Source: Diaporthe sp. PMI_573 (lineage: Eukaryota > Ascomycota > Sordariomycetes > Diaporthales > Diaporthaceae). Taken from it: a DNA stretch of 64,000 nucleotides. Under the pieces are notes generated by a model. That model was not told where the DNA came from and did no database searches. It saw only the letters and a list, made by a program, of their open reading frames with translations. The translations under genes and the position numbers were made by a program. Each line of letters opens with the position of its first letter. Within the stretch, counting starts at the first letter, position 1. The stretch covers positions 62,001 to 126,000 of the forward strand of contig JAJTUP010000028.1 of NCBI GenBank assembly GCA_021399435.1, given 5' to 3'. This document shows, in pieces, positions 1-10,235 of this stretch.

Positions 1-1001
1 GGTACCTGCGTCTGGCACTCCCTATGATGGTGGCCTTCGGCAGCGCACCTTGCACATACCCTGTTCTTGCTGCATGAGAATGCTTTATGGCCGAGCTCTT
101 GGCAGTTGTAGCATTGCATCGGTCCGATTCGCCTTTCGAAGAAGCTGGTGGAACCCGACTCGCCCGCTGCGTGGAAGTAGCGTTCCTGTAGTAGTCTCCT
201 AGCATCGCTGATTTTAGTGAGGTATACCACCATGGATCCGTATAGCTTTGGAATATCTTTACGACTTAACCATGCAATTTTAGCAATCTGAACTTCGTTC
301 TCCTGACCCAGGGCTTCCAGTGCTCCAGGAAGGATCGTGCCTTCCTGGTCGAGCACGGCGGTACGGTTAATGCTGTCGACCTTGACTGGGTACAATTGGT
401 CACGAAGGACCCTCGTGCCCGGCACCTTCCTGGCCTCGACAATATCCTTAATCCGCTTAAGTTCTTCCTCGTTCCTAGCTCTAACCCTCATGCGGTTGGT
501 ATTTCTTGCGTCCCGGGTCACCGCAACACACCGCCAACTGGGTTGGGTACCGGACGCTCTCATTTCTTGTTCGATGGCCTTACGTAGCGCTGTTGGTGTG
601 GCTCCTGCGGCATGATCCTCAGGCACCCTGGATATGTCGATCGTGCAAAAGATTGGGTCCGGGCTGGCCTCCTGAACTGGAGAGGAAGTCGGAGAGGTCG
701 GGCTAACCGTTGTCATACTGGCGGCTTCGGCGTATGACCGGGTGGCCGGCGAAGCTCCTTGAGCGCCCACCGCGGTGTCCAGCTGGAGCCGGGTGCACTC
801 TAACTCGTTGCGGACTTGGGAAAGCTCCTCTCGCGCTTGCGAGAGTTCTTGTACCACCTGGGCTGTCGTTTTAGCGACCTCCTCAGCCATTCGGTCTCGA
901 AGCTTTGCGAATTCAAATTGGAACTCTGCCTTCATAGTTTCCATTTTCCTGCTGAAGTCCTGCTCCAGGAGTTGCTTTAGGCCTTGGATCGCCTCGAGCA
1001 T
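1..1001 (-). CDS. Tad1-like LINE ORF1 (gag-like), 3' end outside window
   Basis: The minus strand is open from an ATG at 1001 to the window edge (333 codons, no stop). The N-terminal ~80 residues are charged and coiled-coil-like, a proline/serine-rich linker follows, and the C-terminal part seen here carries two CCHC zinc knuckles, CYNCQELGHKAFSC and CARCAAEGHHREC, near positions 15-105. This architecture is that of the ORF1 RNA-binding protein of fungal Tad-type non-LTR retrotransposons. No internal stop is visible, so this copy may be fairly young. The reverse-transcriptase ORF2 would lie left of the window. A multi-domain gag of another element is possible, but the paired knuckles after a coiled coil fit Tad best. 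Confidence 0.82.
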   Translation of the reverse strand, partial: MLEAIQGLKQLLEQDFSRKMETMKAEFQFEFAKLRDRMAEEVAKTTAQVVQELSQAREELSQVRNELECTRLQLDTAVGAQGASPATRSYAEAASMTTVSPTSPTSSPVQEASPDPIFCTIDISRVPEDHAAGATPTALRKAIEQEMRASGTQPSWRCVAVTRDARNTNRMRVRARNEEELKRIKDIVEARKVPGTRVLRDQLYPVKVDSINRTAVLDQEGTILPGALEALGQENEVQIAKIAWLSRKDIPKLYGSMVVYLTKISDARRLLQERYFHAAGESGSTSFFERRIGPMQCYNCQELGHKAFSCSKNRVCARCAAEGHHHRECQTQV

Positions 1002-1011
1002 TTTGTCGGCC

Positions 1012-1134
1012 GCTGTATACACACACACACACACACACAATTTATTGACGCCCGGCGGCGGCTTGCGCCGAAAGGGCAACTATTACTAATCTGCAAATAC
1101 ATGTCCTACCGCTGTATACACACACACACACACA
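1012..1134. repeat. Two GCTGTATAC(AC)n microsatellites in the LINE 5' region
   Basis: The same GCTGTATAC followed by an AC run occurs at 1012-1039 and 1111-1134, just upstream of the ORF1 start. It looks like a short internal duplication in the element 5' UTR, or an expanded dinucleotide run. The element 5' boundary is probably near 1140 but no target duplication could be identified. Confidence 0.7.
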
Positions 1135-1135
1135 A

Positions 1136-2640
1136 TGGGTGTCGCCAAAATGTTTAGTTAACATTTTTAGTAGTGGTGGTGTGGGTCCGCGGCTTAGGTG
1201 GCTTGGCAGATCACGGTTGTAGTGACTGGGTACTCGAGGGACGAATCGCTAACAGAGCCAGGATAGTCCGCCTAGGACCTTCCAAAAAAAAAACTGCATG
1301 CTCCCATTTCTGCCTTTCTCTTCTTTATCCCGTCTTGCCTCTCTGTATTGCACCGCACGGAATGGATATCTACGAATATCGCAGCATAGTCGGATTCTGT
1401 GCAATATACCTTGATCAATCTCAACCCAGGCAGACTTGCCCATAGTATCGATGCATGAGCTGCCTATCACGACCGGAGGCCTGTGGGCTGTGCTGCTGAC
1501 TGCATATTGCATGTCGTACAAACCCCGGCTCCTTACCAACCCGTTGTGACTTATGCTGCCACTGCACGAGATTTCTAAGCTACACGTCTCAACAAAGAAG
1601 AAGTTCACCATTGGCAGTGTCTTCGTTCTAGGTAGCATGTAAGTAGACTAGTCAACCCATCCCGAGTGGCTGCTGCCGGAGATAAGCGTAAATGCTGACT
1701 CACAAATTCAGAGCTTTCGCTGCAAGTCTGGTTCGCTCTATTTCCACGGGCATAATGGTGCGAGACGGTGTTACGAACTTTATACGTGAGTGACGTTTGC
1801 CACGTAGCTTTTGTTGGACCAAGCACTCTGACACAAGATCGTTGGAACAGTGTAATTTGTCACGTCGGGTATCGTCACTATCGTGGAGATATATGCAGCC
1901 CATCATCGGCGCATGCATGCCAACATTGATACCCGTTTACCGCCAGCTAAGATACGGCGATCCGCTCAAGAGCAGCACGGCTGGCTCTGCTGGCCTTTCA
2001 AACAAGACGCCCATGTTGAAGGGGAGCAAGGGCACCAGTGCCCGGAGAAAACAATCCCGCACCTCTGGATCCTTCGAAAGACCCGTATTGTTCGCTCAGC
2101 AGTCCTATCGGCAGCTTGGTCTTGGAGTCAACCGCTGCAAGATGATAGTTGGTGGGGCGCGCGTCGGCCAAATGTGGCCAGGCCTATCCCTTCGCTGAGC
2201 CATTTTGGCAGCAGTCCGTGCGGATTACCCCAACTCACGCCCTCGCTACGCTCAGCTGCATTTCGAATATCGCGGTATCAAGACGGACCCCAGGTAGTGG
2301 GAGATCTGTGCCTTTGATACGGACACCGGAGCACACAGACCGGCCATGGGCCGGCCTCGACAACGGCAACGGCTCGGGCGCCTTCTCAACACCCGCGCGA
2401 CGACCCATCCCAACGCGACTGCGCGCTGCCTGCTGGTACGGTGCTACTCCGGCAGAGCTCGTTGTCCATCACGAACTCCTGGGTAGCGCATAGCACGAGC
2501 GCGCTCCCGTCAGGGTCGGACAGTCACAGGGTCAAGCCTGCACGTTAAGCATTTAGACCCACGGTGGCACGCGCGTCCACGCGACTTTGGCATCTAGAGG
2601 AATCAGTGCAATCCACCATGCTTTGCAACAATTCCCCATA
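1136..2640. other. No supportable gene
   Basis: Short open frames occur on both strands but none matches a family I recognise. A stretch near 2205-2320 reads as protein-like on the plus strand but is broken by TAG, so it may be a relic. No repeat boundary was identified. Confidence 0.4.
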
Positions 2641-3659
2641 CAACTAAAATGGATTCGACCTGACAATAGCTGTCAGAGCCGCCTGGGCACGAGGGCGCTG
2701 AGCTGTCGCCGCCGGAGACACCGCCACCGAGGCCGCAGCCGAAGCCCTCCAGCGTAGGCTCGACCGGGTGGTAGGGGCAGGCGGGGCTTGACGAGGCGCA
2801 CTCCCCATCAGAGGACTCGCGGCGGCGGGGCGCCCGCCGAAACGCCGGCTAGCCAAGACGCCCTCCGGATCACGGCCGCCCGATGCAGCATCCACCAGCG
2901 CCCCACAGCCTGCCGCAGCTGCACCGGAACCCGAGACGGAACGCCGAAAGCCGCTCCGCGACAAGACGGCCGAGGCTACGCACAGCCGGGCCTGGGTGAA
3001 CAGAACTGAGCACAGAGGAAACCCCAGACCCCTGGCCCCGCCGCAGCGGGGGCGGAGCAGCCCGCACGATCCTCGGAGGAGTCACCGGTCCGAGGCAGTC
3101 AATTCCCCTAGATCTATCGGGCGGGCGAAGGCATGTCTGGCCAATGGTATGTCATACTGGTCTCTTCTGCTTTGTCGGCGGGCGGCGGCCGGTCGGCCGC
3201 CGGCAAGTCAGGACCGCTGTCGACTTGATAATGGCTCATCAAAGCATATCGGCCTCCGCATCTCTGAGCCTACAACCACCCTGCGGCGAGTCGTATGCGC
3301 CGGTCGGACCTGGTGTTCCCATGACACCCCTAAGGCCAACCCCCTCGAGTTGAGAAAATCATCCTAAATTCGGCAGAAGGTAGGCCAGATGCCCACTAGG
3401 CACTCATTAATGTCCTTACTAGCTGTTTTGGCGAGTGGATCGATCGTAAGCCATCTCCTGCGCGGTGTCTCGCAGCGGAACGCACAAGCCACCCGCCTTT
3501 CAGTCGTGGGGCATTCAACCACCGAGCCTCAGGCACTCAACGCTGAGAAGAGGAATACAAATTTAAGAGGGAGGGTGATTGTAGACTCGTCCGCCACTTT
3601 ATATAGACACGTATAAAAGAGGAACTTGAACACTCTGACTACTTCCCAGCCAACACCGA
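2641..3659. other. GC-rich stretch, probably degraded LINE sequence
   Basis: The interval is GC-rich up to about 3350 and has many overlapping short frames on both strands, as expected from composition alone. Its position directly upstream of a LINE ORF2 C-terminus suggests element-derived sequence. I could not align a reverse-transcriptase motif, so this is inference. Confidence 0.25.
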
Positions 3660-3977
3660 GGTTGATACTACTTGGCAATCAGGACGGGGCACGGCGACTT
3701 CGCCTGGTACCACCGAAAGTTCAGGCACGATGACGCCGGGCTCGACTGCTCAGCCTGCGGCCGAGCGAAAACCCCCGAACACATAGTATTCTGCCGAAAG
3801 ACAACAGGACGGCGCACCTTTGACGAATGGCCTTGGCCAGGGGACCGGGAGCGACGCTACCCGGACACACCCGCTGAGAAGCACCGCTACCTGGCGGATC
3901 TTATAGAGACCCCTACGGCGTTTAAGGACTTCCTTGGAGCCACCGGGACTCTCACACTACAAGGGGAGGGGGGTTAG
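3660..3977 (+). pseudogene. LINE ORF2 C-terminal fragment (Tad-like)
   Basis: The frame starting LAIRTGHGDFAWYHRKF and continuing with a CSACGRAKTPEHIVFC-type Cys/His motif is the conserved tail found after the RNase H domain in fungal Tad-type LINE ORF2 proteins. A stop lies directly upstream in frame, and the preceding sequence fits only in another frame, so the copy is 5'-truncated or frameshifted. Termination is at 3977 after a glycine-rich end. Five-prime truncation is usual for LINEs because reverse transcription is incomplete. Confidence 0.75.
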
Positions 3978-4433
3978 GGGGTGTGATTTCATTTGCTGCG
4001 GGTGGCGAGAGGACTTGGTTTGCTTGGTTTTTGATTTCTTGGCTTCTTGTTTTTGCGACTAACTATATTCACTCACTACGTGTCACGGCACTCGACTCGC
4101 CTGGCGACCAGTCGCCACAGGCTACAGCTATGACTGCTGAGCTCTGCTCTTGATCCCTACCCTATGGGTATTGGAGTTTTTGTATTACGTAGCCTGCAAC
4201 TGGCGGCGGGCGGGTGATTTAGAACGGCTTAGGCCCAGCGTCACTGGACGTAAGTTACCAAACGGGTTGGTCTGATGGCTATAAAAAGCGGGGACTGTAT
4301 ATTATACATCCAAAGCTCTTTGCCTGGCTTGGTACGCCTTGTACCCTCTGAGACCAAGGTCTGCTCACGCCGCGCAGCGGCGTGACCCCGGCGTTAAACA
4401 ATATCATCATCATCATCATCATTTTTGATGGTG
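3978..4433. other. LINE 3' tail and unassigned sequence
   Basis: The region after the ORF2 stop probably includes the LINE 3' UTR up to about 4270. A 21-bp near-palindrome, GCTCACGCCG/CGCAGCGGCGTGA, lies near 4362-4385, followed by an (ATC)n run at 4402-4423. No gene is evident. Confidence 0.35.
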
Positions 4434-4618
4434 TAGTTGGCACTATTTGGTGCAAAGTGCATTTTTCCCACCAAAAGTTAACCACTTTAGGCCAGCACTG
4501 CACCCACGCCAACCTCTCCAAATTAATAAAATCAATCAAAAATAAGCAATTAAGTGCAGTTGGCACCAATTGGTGCCAACTTTTATTAATTATTGGCGCT
4601 GGGGGGGGGGGCTAGGGT
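4434..4618 (-). mobile_element. Pogo-related short element (MITE-like)
   Basis: Read on the minus strand, this stretch aligns by eye over about 170 bp with 62385-62555, the 5' untranslated end of the pogo-type transposon at the right of the window. Both contain a palindrome of half-site AGTTGGCACCAA (here 4558-4581, perfect over 24 bp) and a later AACTTTTGGTGGG block. The other end carries a matching inverted GTTGGCAC(T)ATTTGGTGC at 4436-4455. A short piece with related sequence at both ends and no coding capacity fits a MITE derived from the larger element. Exact termini and the TA target duplication are uncertain, because similarity continues outside the palindrome to a CCCTAGC motif. Confidence 0.55.
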
Positions 4619-4671
4619 TGGCTGAAGTCGCTGAATATAGCAAACTGACCCACTCACTGGTGAACCACGTT

Positions 4672-4963
4672 ATGCTAGCTTTGCATGTGAAACCTGATGA
4701 TGTTATGTAAGTCCCCTCTATTACTTCACCCTTGATGCACGTGCTATTAATGTCTGATACTAGTAGCCTTAATTAGGATATACCATGAATGCAATGAGAT
4801 ACATTCATATGTTATTCATATGTTATTCACATGTTGTTTATAAGCTGGTCTACTAAATAAAATAATAGGAATCACTACGCTAACTAATTTTGCATGTGAA
4901 ACCTGATGATGTTGTTGGCCCCTCCATTACTCCAACCACGATGCACATGCCGTTGATGTCTGA
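4672..4963. repeat. Diverged ~85-bp direct repeat
   Basis: A segment containing GCATGTGAAACCTGATGATG and, later, GATGCACRTGC and TTGATGTCTGA/AATGTCTGA occurs at about 4672-4760 and again at 4878-4963. The spacing sequence is AT-rich and includes a short ATTCATATGTT tandem at 4803-4840. Confidence 0.65.
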
Positions 4964-5008
4964 CATAGCAATCAGGTGATTTCGCTTGAGGTGCTTCAAC
5001 CATTAAGT

Positions 5009-5215
5009 TCGGAGAGTTTTGGAAGCTTGTGATCTCATGGTCAGCACTGTATTCGGAGAGTTTCGGAAGCTTGTGATCTCATGGTCTCTTTGTCACCTTC
5101 CTAACTCAGCACTGTATTCGGAGAGTTTCGGAAGCTTGTGATCTTATGGTCTGTTTCTCAACTTACTAACTTCACACTAAATTCAGAGAGCTTGGAAGCT
5201 GTGATCTCGTGGTCT
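5009..5215. repeat. Tandem repeat of a ~35-bp unit, four copies
   Basis: The core TTCGGAGAGTTTCGGAAGC followed by TTGTGATCTCATGGTCT occurs at about 5009, 5050 and 5117, with a decayed fourth copy starting near 5181 (TTCAGAGAGCTTGGAAGC). Spacing is irregular. The array lies about 270 bp upstream of the 1153-aa gene at 5490, so it could be part of its promoter region or a mini-satellite. Confidence 0.7.
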
Positions 5216-5489
5216 ATTCGGAGATCTCTCGGGAAGGTGTGTGTATCGGTATGCAGAAGGGAAGCAGGTGGGTTTTGTTACGACTAAAGCACTTTTATAA
5301 ATTATTATATAAAGAGACTGCTTACAGCCATTTCCTCTTTTTCAAAAACAGTATTGTGATCACAGTGATCACGAAACCAGCTAGGTTCTAAGTATTTTGT
5401 TCCACAGAACCCATTTACCGTTTTCAACCCTTTCATTGCCATGCACCATATTTGCATTATTCGGTAGATGAATGCTTCATTAATCAACC

Positions 5490-8400
5490 ATGAGCTTAAC
5501 AAAAAGCCACAATACGACCAATTCGAAACTGATCGTGCTCTGCGATGATGCTTGGTGTGACTGGGAGACCCAAACCAATATATTTGAGCTGGCTTGTCTT
5601 TTCGGCGCCAGGGAGGGCAAGACGGAGGACACCACATTTCGAGACAATATCAGAGCTCGTTACTTCAGCGGAAGCGGACTACACAGACCCATCCTAGAGA
5701 GCTTCTTCGGCGGCTCTGCCCATGCTATGGAATCACCCTGCATGGCTGTCTACCAATATATCGTCGATAACTTCAGTGAGGGGAAAGAGATATGGATGTT
5801 TGGACTGGGCTTCGGCGCATACCTCGTCTGTTGCGTCGCTGGTATGATTCGCGATTGCGGTATTGTCAAACGAGGCCGCATTGAAGACATTGCTCCGTTA
5901 TGCAAGGACGCTTTCTGGATATACAACGAGAACCTGGGACTTGCACCACGCTCACCGGAGATGAGGACATTCAGAGATAAATGCAGTTGGAAGGTCGAGC
6001 AACCCATCAAATTCATCGGCCTCCTAGATGCGATTGCATTGTCTGAGGTCCACATCGGGGATCTGTCAACAGTTGCCGAGAACATCTATCACGCTCTATC
6101 TCTGCACGATCGATTGAGATTTAACCAACCGATCTTACTTCAGAACGGCGTTGAGAAGTGGTTCCCCGGGACGCACTACGACATTGGAAGACAGCAGTTG
6201 GCAATCTTCAGTCACGGTATCACGCCACTACTATGGCCATTTCGATTGCTAACTGTTTATCCTAACATGGTGGTTTCGGACCTCGTTTTGAAGTGGATGT
6301 TGGATAACATCAAGCATGTCGCCTCGGACAAAGTTATACTCATGATTGACGCAGAAATAGACAAGACGTACAGCAGACTGAGGAGCGGCGACCAGTCTAC
6401 AGGGTCCGACGATATATACGGCCAAATCCTACGGGACGTTCCGCTAGGGAATTTCCTGAGTCGGACGGCATGGCTCCTACGCAATTTATTCCCAATCTCT
6501 GTCCTCCGGCAATCCTTGACTGATGCGATTGGGAAATCGGATCTCTGGAACAGGGATCGCAAGATCCTTAGTAGTAAGGCTCTTGTATACGACTACAAGA
6601 TACCTGTGGACCAGTCAGGGGAGACGATTGAGACTTTGGCGGAGCTATGTCACAAAAGGTACCCGTCGCATACATATGAGGATTTCCAGCTCTACCGACT
6701 GCATATGAACGAAATTGACGAGGCAACATATCGATGTGTCCTTGGCAAAGAGAATGTGGCCACGGATATGACAAATCGCGTAGTTCTGGATATCCATTGG
6801 CAAGGTCCGGAATACTGGAATTTCTACGGCGGGGGTCTGGGAGACGTGCTTACTATCACCAAGGCAACTCCCGACAGCGAACTCTACATTGCACGGACGG
6901 TCGATGACTTTCTTCACGAGTTTTACGAGGAGTTGGGAGAAGGATTCTTTCGTTGGGTCGAGGATTTGTGCACCTTCAAAACTAGGTTCCCCAAGGCCCA
7001 GGACGTCGCAACCGAGAAAATGCGTGTTCATACCATAACGACGAGCCCTGAGGAGCCGTACTCCGTGGTTTCATTGGAGAGCACCCCGGTCAATGCCCTC
7101 GACAAAGTGCACCTACATCTGGACGGATCATCGCTCACTGCCCAATTTTCTGAGGAATCACTGCCAGTGGATCTCCCCAAAGCTTCCCTAAACTCGCTCA
7201 GATCGGCGCTTTCTTGGGTTGTGGCCGCGTTTCAAACCCCCAAGAACAGAGGTAAGGGGTTGTTCCGAGCCAGCTGCGACGTGAGTGGGGCACAGATAGG
7301 ACCGCCACGACTGGATCCATTAAATCTTGAGCAAAGTGATTCCAGCTGCTGGACAGAACTATTTGATTCTGCTTGCATTATCGAAACACCACCGGGACTT
7401 TATCTTTGGAAACCGGAACACCAGGGAGGACTTCAGATTGACTTTGATATCCTGTTGCCCCTCGCAGGTGTCTCGGGAGCCAAGTGGCTCGCTGATAGGA
7501 CGATCGTTCTGTTTGGAGTCGAGACAGCCTTGATCCAGATTCGGCCAAACGATGGAAGGCGTTGGCATTTTTTGCGGACCCCTGGCCGAATTGTCACTCT
7601 TGATGACATCAAATCGGCCGTCCCCACGATGAAACCAACTCTTGAGTGGGATATACCGAAAGGGGAGCCGCGGAAATTCACATACCAGCCCGGTATGGTT
7701 TACGTCGGTTGGTGCGACTCCCCTACAATCACGATCGGTACCGCGCCGCTGACGGAATCACATTTGCGGCGCGTGACTCGGGCATCCAGCATCTCTTGTG
7801 AGACCGAAGGTATTCCTGAACTAGCCGAGACAAGCGACACCAGGTCTGAGAATGCCGCGGTTAGGTTTGGGTTCCCAGGTATTATTTCCATAATTGCCGG
7901 TGCCGGAAGGAGCAGAGGGAGGAGATTCCGTATTGCCAACCCCATCCGTCCAGTGTGGAACGAATTTGTTGCCTCTTTCGACGACACACTGACAACCGCG
8001 AGTAACAAGCCGTGTATTCTTTGGGACAACTCGACAAGCCGAGCGTGGCTCCTCCCTGGAGTCACTGTTCTGCTTTTCACGACTCTCTGCCGTATAGAAC
8101 AGTTAGGGTGGACAGTTGAGGCCATGCAATACTCTCAGGCTGTGGCCTCGGCCGACGCCAGGACAGCGGCCAAAGACTGTCTTGAGAAGAACCAGCAGTC
8201 AAAAATAACAACAAAATCTGGCGAAACCGTGGCCTACCGGTTTGGTACATTTGTACAGAATGTTTGGCGTGCGATGACTGATGCCGACAAGATTTGCCGT
8301 ATCGACGGCGGACAAGGCAAGAAGCACAGACAACGCGGGGTGGTTTTTGGGTATGACCTAGCCGACCTTTTTCGTGGTGAAGCAATAAAATTACGCTATG

Positions 8401-8951
8401 TCAAAGTGAGCATTGTCGGTAATAACCTCGAGAGTTGGGTGCGACTGGCTCAAGAAGACGATATCATGGTAATATTCTGTGGATGCACTGGGCGGGTTAT
8501 TGAGTGCTCCTGGAAGAAGGATGTTGAGGCAGACGATAACCTAGGTGGAGGTGCCGTTTCTTGCTCTTGTTCTTCATCATGCTGGGATCAGCAGGAGACT
8601 AAAGGAGTCCTCGGTTGTCTCCTTCAGGACCTCAGGGCGTTCTCCACTACCGACTGGGAAACGGCATCGAACATCCTCACTATCCGACCAGGCATCATGT
8701 GGACCGCGACAGGGACAGGGCCACACCTCTTTGGGCATAATCAAACGCCGTCTCCTGCGGACGCACCATGCGCATGTTGCGGAAAGCTGGATCGGCTGCA
8801 ATCCGTTGAGAAGAGGCGTAGTTCGAGTAGGATGGCCCGTCTCGTAACCTGGGCAGCTCGCCAAGCGGGAGTGAATGTTGGCAACCCTGGCTGTCCAGAT
8901 TGGTTTGATAGACCTTACGCGGTTCGGTTCGGTTCGGCAGTTAGGAGGTAG
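5490..8951 (+). CDS. DUF2235-like alpha/beta-hydrolase protein, nucleophile lost
   Basis: This is a single uninterrupted frame of 1153 residues. The N-terminal ~240 residues follow the DUF2235 (Tle1-like alpha/beta hydrolase) pattern: a first strand LIVLCDDAW at 14-22, the nucleophile-elbow region FGLGFGAY at 104-111, the acid region KFIGLLDAIA at 174-183, ALSLHDRLRF at 202-211, and the histidine loop WFPGTHYDIG at 224-233. Family members usually have FGFSRGAY at the elbow; here Ser is Gly107 and Arg is Phe108, so hydrolase activity is unlikely although Asp180 and His229 remain. The ~900-residue C-terminal part is unrecognised and contains a Cys-rich patch CSCSSSCWDQ around residue 1030 and a CACCGK motif near 1095. 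No intron is needed. The alternative is a pseudogene, but a frame this long with no stop argues for selection. Confidence 0.8.
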   Translation: MSLTKSHNTTNSKLIVLCDDAWCDWETQTNIFELACLFGAREGKTEDTTFRDNIRARYFSGSGLHRPILESFFGGSAHAMESPCMAVYQYIVDNFSEGKEIWMFGLGFGAYLVCCVAGMIRDCGIVKRGRIEDIAPLCKDAFWIYNENLGLAPRSPEMRTFRDKCSWKVEQPIKFIGLLDAIALSEVHIGDLSTVAENIYHALSLHDRLRFNQPILLQNGVEKWFPGTHYDIGRQQLAIFSHGITPLLWPFRLLTVYPNMVVSDLVLKWMLDNIKHVASDKVILMIDAEIDKTYSRLRSGDQSTGSDDIYGQILRDVPLGNFLSRTAWLLRNLFPISVLRQSLTDAIGKSDLWNRDRKILSSKALVYDYKIPVDQSGETIETLAELCHKRYPSHTYEDFQLYRLHMNEIDEATYRCVLGKENVATDMTNRVVLDIHWQGPEYWNFYGGGLGDVLTITKATPDSELYIARTVDDFLHEFYEELGEGFFRWVEDLCTFKTRFPKAQDVATEKMRVHTITTSPEEPYSVVSLESTPVNALDKVHLHLDGSSLTAQFSEESLPVDLPKASLNSLRSALSWVVAAFQTPKNRGKGLFRASCDVSGAQIGPPRLDPLNLEQSDSSCWTELFDSACIIETPPGLYLWKPEHQGGLQIDFDILLPLAGVSGAKWLADRTIVLFGVETALIQIRPNDGRRWHFLRTPGRIVTLDDIKSAVPTMKPTLEWDIPKGEPRKFTYQPGMVYVGWCDSPTITIGTAPLTESHLRRVTRASSISCETEGIPELAETSDTRSENAAVRFGFPGIISIIAGAGRSRGRRFRIANPIRPVWNEFVASFDDTLTTASNKPCILWDNSTSRAWLLPGVTVLLFTTLCRIEQLGWTVEAMQYSQAVASADARTAAKDCLEKNQQSKITTKSGETVAYRFGTFVQNVWRAMTDADKICRIDGGQGKKHRQRGVVFGYDLADLFRGEAIKLRYVKVSIVGNNLESWVRLAQEDDIMVIFCGCTGRVIECSWKKDVEADDNLGGGAVSCSCSSSCWDQQETKGVLGCLLQDLRAFSTTDWETASNILTIRPGIMWTATGTGPHLFGHNQTPSPADAPCACCGKLDRLQSVEKRRSSSRMARLVTWAARQAGVNVGNPGCPDWFDRPYAVRFGSAVRR

Positions 8952-8984
8952 CAAAGAGATCCAAGGTGAAGCATTCAGAGCGAA

Positions 8985-9950
8985 CAGCGTAAGATAGTTA
9001 GGATGCACATCAAAGGGAGTCCAAGGATGCTGGGGATGTTGAATATGTGCATGAAGAACTGTGCCTTTTCATCATTGCCCACTATTACGTACAAATCAGC
9101 CCTATCATTTGAGCGATTGAACGGCAGCAAGACCGACGCCTCCGCACGCGCTATGGACAACTTAGAAGTACAGACTGCGCGCAAAAGCAATTCAGCATTT
9201 GTAAGCCCATGGATCGTATGACCCCCCAAAAAGGGTGTGCAATACTGCTTCACTTACCTGCCCCTTGGCAAGATGCGCCACATTTACCAAGCCGTGGATG
9301 GTCGTCACGTATGGCATCAGCATCGACGCAGCCTCGTCAAAACCGAAGTCATCGGGAATGCGTGTGCAGAAGACCGTGGGGGTTGTGATATAGGTCGAGT
9401 ATGCCTGCTTATTCAGGCAGAATGCGCGGTCAGCCACTGTGAGCTACTCCGGGTCCGCTCCCTCACCCACGCTGGTTATGATATCCGCCGTTTCCAGCCC
9501 GAACTGTCAAATTCGCAACTCGACCACGCTGAGCGCCACGAGGATATCCTGTGGGAGACGCTTGGGTAAGGTCAGAATATTTGAAATGTGACTGGAAATA
9601 CAAGGAGTCTTGCTGCGAGACTAGACATAGTCTCGATTAGGCAATGGGAATGGGGGCGTGCTCGTGAACAGAATCTCAACTTACCCTGGAGCACAAGCCG
9701 GCTGAGTGGACCTGTACCTCCAATTCGTCCAGGTTCAAGGCCTCGCGTGGTTACCTCACCCAATGTATACTGTTAATTCTCCCCGGCGTCCCGCCGTGAA
9801 GGACAGCCTTGTCACCGTGCTCGGATACCTGAAGCTCGTGGCGTAGGCAGAATGGGTGGAAACGACCGACATAGACGTGGTTGTCCCGGACCGCCAACTC
9901 GTACTCCGGGGTGAGCATGCCCTCTTTGGCGGTTTCATTGCTACACCCTA
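8985..9950 (-). pseudogene. Highly reducing polyketide synthase relic (enoyl-reductase region)
   Basis: Minus-strand pieces match the region just before and inside the enoyl-reductase domain of fungal highly reducing type I PKSs: VYVGRFHPFCLRHEL near 9850, a tract around GLETADIITSVGEGADPE, TTPTVFCTRIPDDFGFDEAA near 9360, GLVNVAHLAKGQ, an NADPH-binding HSACGGVGLAAVQ in another frame near 9130, and VGNDEKAQFFMHIFNIP near 9050. The pieces are interrupted by at least three in-frame stops, some of the CAG-to-TAG kind, and by frame changes. An apparent old intron with a GTAAGTG donor follows the KGQ codons. Intact proteins of this family exceed 2000 residues, so under 15 percent remains. No other PKS or cluster gene is near. 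Confidence 0.75.
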
Positions 9951-10235
9951 GCGGAAAGTTCTGCAGCGACTAGATTTTAAGCAAATAGGTCTTGATAAAA
10001 ATATATCAAGAGAATTATATTTATAAGTTATTATTACTTGATTATTAAAATATCTTAACTAACTTAAATGAAATATAAATATCGACAGCAACTCATGTAT
10101 AGAACAGGCCACCTTAACTGAAAAATCAATCCTTCGCTAAACATCTGTACATCACCAGCAGCAGCAATTTCAATTTACTACGACCATCTTTGCTTCACCC
10201 GCTCACAGACAAACACTCTATACCAACACTAAACC
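9951..10235. other. AT-rich upstream region of the SKP1-like gene
   Basis: The interval is strongly AT-rich from about 9995 to 10080 and then CA-rich up to the start codon, a common composition for fungal promoters and 5' leaders. No distinct binding site could be assigned. Confidence 0.4.

Noticed and set aside
2644..2964. Ala/Arg-rich minus-strand frame
   Set aside because: Low-complexity translation of GC-rich sequence with open frames in several phases.
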